Shown one piece after another: positions 62,375-64,000 of a stretch of DNA of 64,000 nt. Position numbers and translations under genes: made by a program. This stretch comes from Planctomonas deserti. GTDB taxonomy: Bacteria > Actinomycetota > Actinomycetes > Actinomycetales > Microbacteriaceae. Location: the NCBI RefSeq assembly GCF_003067705.1, contig NZ_QANL01000003.1, forward strand, positions 372,001 through 436,000. The letters are read 5' to 3'. How positions within the stretch are numbered: position 1 is the stretch's first letter; every line of letters starts with the position of its first letter. Below the pieces are notes generated by a model, which was given only the letters and a program-made list of their open reading frames with translations, ran no database searches and was not told the origin of the DNA.

Positions 62375-62422
62375 GCGCTGATCGCGGTGGTGTCGGCTGT
62401 CCCGGGGGGCCGACGGCCGGAC

Positions 62423-62463
62423 GGGGTGCCCGCCGAAGCCGGCCGGCCTTCGGCACGCACCCC
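62423..62463. terminator. Compound hairpin between convergent genes
   Basis: GGGGTGC, 2 nt, GCCGAAG on the left pairs with CTTCGGC, 2 nt, GCACCCC on the right: two 7-bp stems with an internal 2x2 loop and a GC-rich apical loop. It ends 8 bp before the stop of the SDR gene. Confidence 0.72.
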
Positions 62464-62470
62464 CGCTCGG

Positions 62471-63175
62471 CTATGCCGACAGCCGCGCGTAGAACTCCTC
62501 GGGCTCGCCGGCCAGGGACGCCTTCACCATCCTGCTCCAGTCGTCCGCGACGATCTCCGCGGCATTGCGCTCGACGCCGTCGAGGGACACCCGGGCGACG
62601 GCGGTCGGATCCATCTTCGGGCCGTCGTAGTCGGCCATGAGATCGGTGTCCACGGCGCCCACGTGCACGCCGTGCACGCTGATGCCCCTGGGCGCCAGCT
62701 CGAGCCGGACGGCGTTGGTCATGTTCCACTCCGCCGCCTTGGCCGACGAGTAGCCGCCGGCCCCCGGTGAGGCGAACCAGCTGAGCGCCGAGAGCACGTT
62801 GAGGATCGCGCCGCCACCGTTGTGCTCGATGACCGGAGCGAACGCGCGGATCATCGCGAGGGTGCCCCAGAAGTGCGTGTCCAGCTCCCGGCGCACATCG
62901 GCGAGGTCGTCCGTGAGAAGGGAACCGCCGGTCGCGATCCCGGCGTTGTTGATCAGCAGGGTGACGTCCGATGCCGCAGCCGCGGCCGCCGTGATCGTCG
63001 CGCCGTCGGTGATGTCCACGGCCAGCACCTCCACGCCCGGGATGTCCACGAGTTCCGGACGCCGGGCGGTGGCGTAGACCTTGCTCGCGCCACGCTCGAT
63101 GAGCTGCTCGACGAAGCGTCGTCCGATGCCGCGATTGGCCCCGGTGACCAGGGCGACAGAACCGGCGATGTCCAT
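62471..63175 (-). CDS. Short-chain dehydrogenase/reductase
   Basis: A 234-residue classical SDR. Nucleotide site: SVALVTGANRGIGRRFVEQLIERGASKVYATARRPE; NNAG motif: LLINNAGIA; catalytic part: ILNVLSALSWFASPGAGGYSSAKAAEWNMT with Ser, Tyr and Lys in YSSAK; then RGISVHGVHVGAVDTDLM. NADP or NAD dependent; substrate unknown. ATG 63175 has AAGGAACA upstream. It diverges from a MerR gene with a promoter-like dyad between, so the SDR is probably induced through that regulator. Confidence 0.9.
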   Translation of the reverse strand: MDIAGSVALVTGANRGIGRRFVEQLIERGASKVYATARRPELVDIPGVEVLAVDITDGATITAAAAAASDVTLLINNAGIATGGSLLTDDLADVRRELDTHFWGTLAMIRAFAPVIEHNGGGAILNVLSALSWFASPGAGGYSSAKAAEWNMTNAVRLELAPRGISVHGVHVGAVDTDLMADYDGPKMDPTAVARVSLDGVERNAAEIVADDWSRMVKASLAGEPEEFYARLSA

Positions 63176-63228
63176 GATGTTCCTTTCCGCCGGCGGGTCC
63201 ATCCCGCGGGCGCTCGGTTACGCTAAGA

Positions 63229-63248
63229 CCTCACATCAGTGTCAGAGG
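63229..63248. promoter_or_regulatory. MerR-type dyad between SDR and merR-like gene
   Basis: CCTCACATCAGTGTCAGAGG is an imperfect 20-bp inverted repeat (outer CCTC/GAGG matched) in the 89-bp space between divergent genes. MerR regulators bind such dyads within long-spaced promoters. The -10 and -35 assignments are not clear enough to state. Confidence 0.5.
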
Positions 63249-63264
63249 CAAGTCGGGAGTGGGC

Positions 63265-63663
63265 ATGCGCATCGGAGACCTCGCGAGCAGGACCGGCGTC
63301 AGCGTCCGGTCGCTGCGCTACTACGAGGAGCAGGGGTTGCTCGCGTCCTCGCGCACGTCCAGCGGACAGCGGGTGTACGAGCCGGCGGCGATCCAGCGGG
63401 TGGACCTCGTGCAGCAACTGTTCGGCGCGGGCCTCTCGAGCCGCACGATCGCGCAGCTTCTGCCGTGCGTGGACCTCGGCCAGGCGACCGCGGAGTCGTT
63501 CGCGCTGCTGGTGTCGGAGCGCGACCGGATCACGGCGCAGCTCGCCGGCCTCGAGGCGGCCCGCGACCGGCTCGACGAGGTGATCGAGTACACGCTCAAC
63601 CCGTCGGGCACGCACTGCCGCGCACCGCGGGACGCGACCGAAGCGTCCACCCAGGCGGCGTGA
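63265..63663 (+). CDS. MerR-family transcription regulator
   Basis: A protein of about 132 residues: RIGDLASRTGVSVRSLRYYEEQGLLASSRTSSGQRVYEPAAIQRVDLVQQLFGAGLSSRTIAQLL, a full MerR DNA-binding domain. The dimerisation helix follows (SERDRITAQLAGLEAARDRLDEVIEYTLN). One cysteine lies in LLPCVDLG and one in THCRAP; metal or thiol sensing is possible but not shown. ATG 63265 follows GGGAG at 5 nt. Divergent from the SDR gene, which is the likely target. Confidence 0.9.
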   Translation: MRIGDLASRTGVSVRSLRYYEEQGLLASSRTSSGQRVYEPAAIQRVDLVQQLFGAGLSSRTIAQLLPCVDLGQATAESFALLVSERDRITAQLAGLEAARDRLDEVIEYTLNPSGTHCRAPRDATEASTQAA

Positions 63664-63762
63664 GGAGCCGTTCAACGTCCGACAGTGGGCGGCGGCGGCG
63701 GCGGCGCCGGAACGCCGGTGGACCGCGGTCTATGGTTTTTGGTGTTCGAGAAAGGAACACTC

Positions 63763-64000
63763 GTGACCGATAAGCCCACCGTCCTGTTCGTCTGCATCCA
63801 CAACGCGGGCCGGTCCCAGATGGCCGCCGGATACGCGCGTGCCCTGTCCGGTGGTGCCGTCGAGGTTCTCTCCGGCGGGTCCGAACCCGGGGACCAGATC
63901 AACCCCGTAGCGATCGCGGCGATGGCCGAGGAGGACATCGACATCTCCCACGCCGTTCCCCAACTGATGACGACGGACCAGGTGCGTGAGTCCGACGTCG
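63763..64000 (+). CDS. ArsC-like low-molecular-weight phosphatase-fold protein, partial
   Basis: The visible 79 residues read TDKPTVLFVCIHNAGRSQMAAGYARALSGGAVEVLSGGSEPGDQINPVAIAAMAEEDIDIS. CIHNAGRSQMA is the P-loop of arsenate reductases of the low-molecular-weight tyrosine phosphatase fold, with Cys and Arg. In actinobacteria such proteins are mycothiol- or thioredoxin-linked arsenate reductases. GTG 63763 has AAGGA upstream, and TATGGT near 63731 is a possible -10. The gene continues beyond the window end, so length and class are open. Confidence 0.87.
   Translation, partial: MTDKPTVLFVCIHNAGRSQMAAGYARALSGGAVEVLSGGSEPGDQINPVAIAAMAEEDIDISHAVPQLMTTDQVRESDV

Overview
The window is a GC-rich bacterial chromosome segment from an actinobacterium. 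Many GTG starts, several putative leaderless genes, dense head-to-tail operons with 4-8 nt overlaps, and many small regulators and transporters with Actinobacteria-type sequences point to Microbacteriaceae, probably Microbacterium or a close relative. That placement is an inference from style and protein content. I see no rRNA, tRNA, CRISPR array, insertion sequence or phage gene.

1-7.7 kb: a partial EamA exporter diverges from a MocR-type regulator. Next is a six-gene minus-strand operon: polar amino acid ABC transporter, DadA-like FAD oxidoreductase, beta-hydroxyacid dehydrogenase and a YheO/DauR-like regulator. It looks like an uptake and oxidation system for a D- or modified amino acid. 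7.7-15.7 kb: a six-gene hexonate operon (UxuB, L-gulonate/idonate-type dehydrogenase, MHS-family transporter, mannonate dehydratase, KDPG aldolase, KDG kinase), divergent from a LacI regulator. It forms a complete route from L-gulonate, fructuronate or mannonate to pyruvate and glyceraldehyde 3-phosphate, without a uronate isomerase. 16-21.5 kb: a DUF1345 membrane protein, a LuxR regulator and a stress-type cluster with two zinc dehydrogenases and a PfpI protein.

21.7-29.7 kb: a LacI regulator, two palindromic operators and an ABC sugar or polyol operon with an isomerase/epimerase, a Gfo/Idh/MocA oxidoreductase and an ABM-fold enzyme. A decayed C-terminus of a second Gfo/Idh gene lies inside it. 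29.7-32.8 kb: an SGNH-like protein without its serine, an Nramp-like transporter without the classic metal-binding motifs, and a RibD/DHFR-like reductase. 33-36.5 kb: a tightly coupled four-gene signalling operon (vWA, PP2C phosphatase, Ser/Thr kinase, zinc ribbon), which resembles the TerY-P triad. 36.6-41.4 kb: small and housekeeping-like genes. 41.4-42.7 kb: a yybP-ykoY manganese riboswitch in front of terC, with a strong terminator after it.

42.8-50.7 kb: a second SGNH-like protein, an EamA exporter divergent from an XRE-cupin regulator, an amine oxidase, a frameshifted small membrane-protein gene beside an orphan protein, NhaA and an MBL-fold hydrolase. 50.7-64 kb: single genes and short operons (methyltransferase, TRIC-like protein, hydrolase with a divergent GntR regulator and a 30-bp perfect palindrome, quinone reductase, DoxX, WYL regulator, VOC protein, TreS-like GH13 enzyme, PepSY protein with an internal duplication, P-loop kinase, SDR with a divergent MerR regulator, and a partial ArsC-type protein). 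Convergent genes are usually separated by strong GC-rich hairpins.
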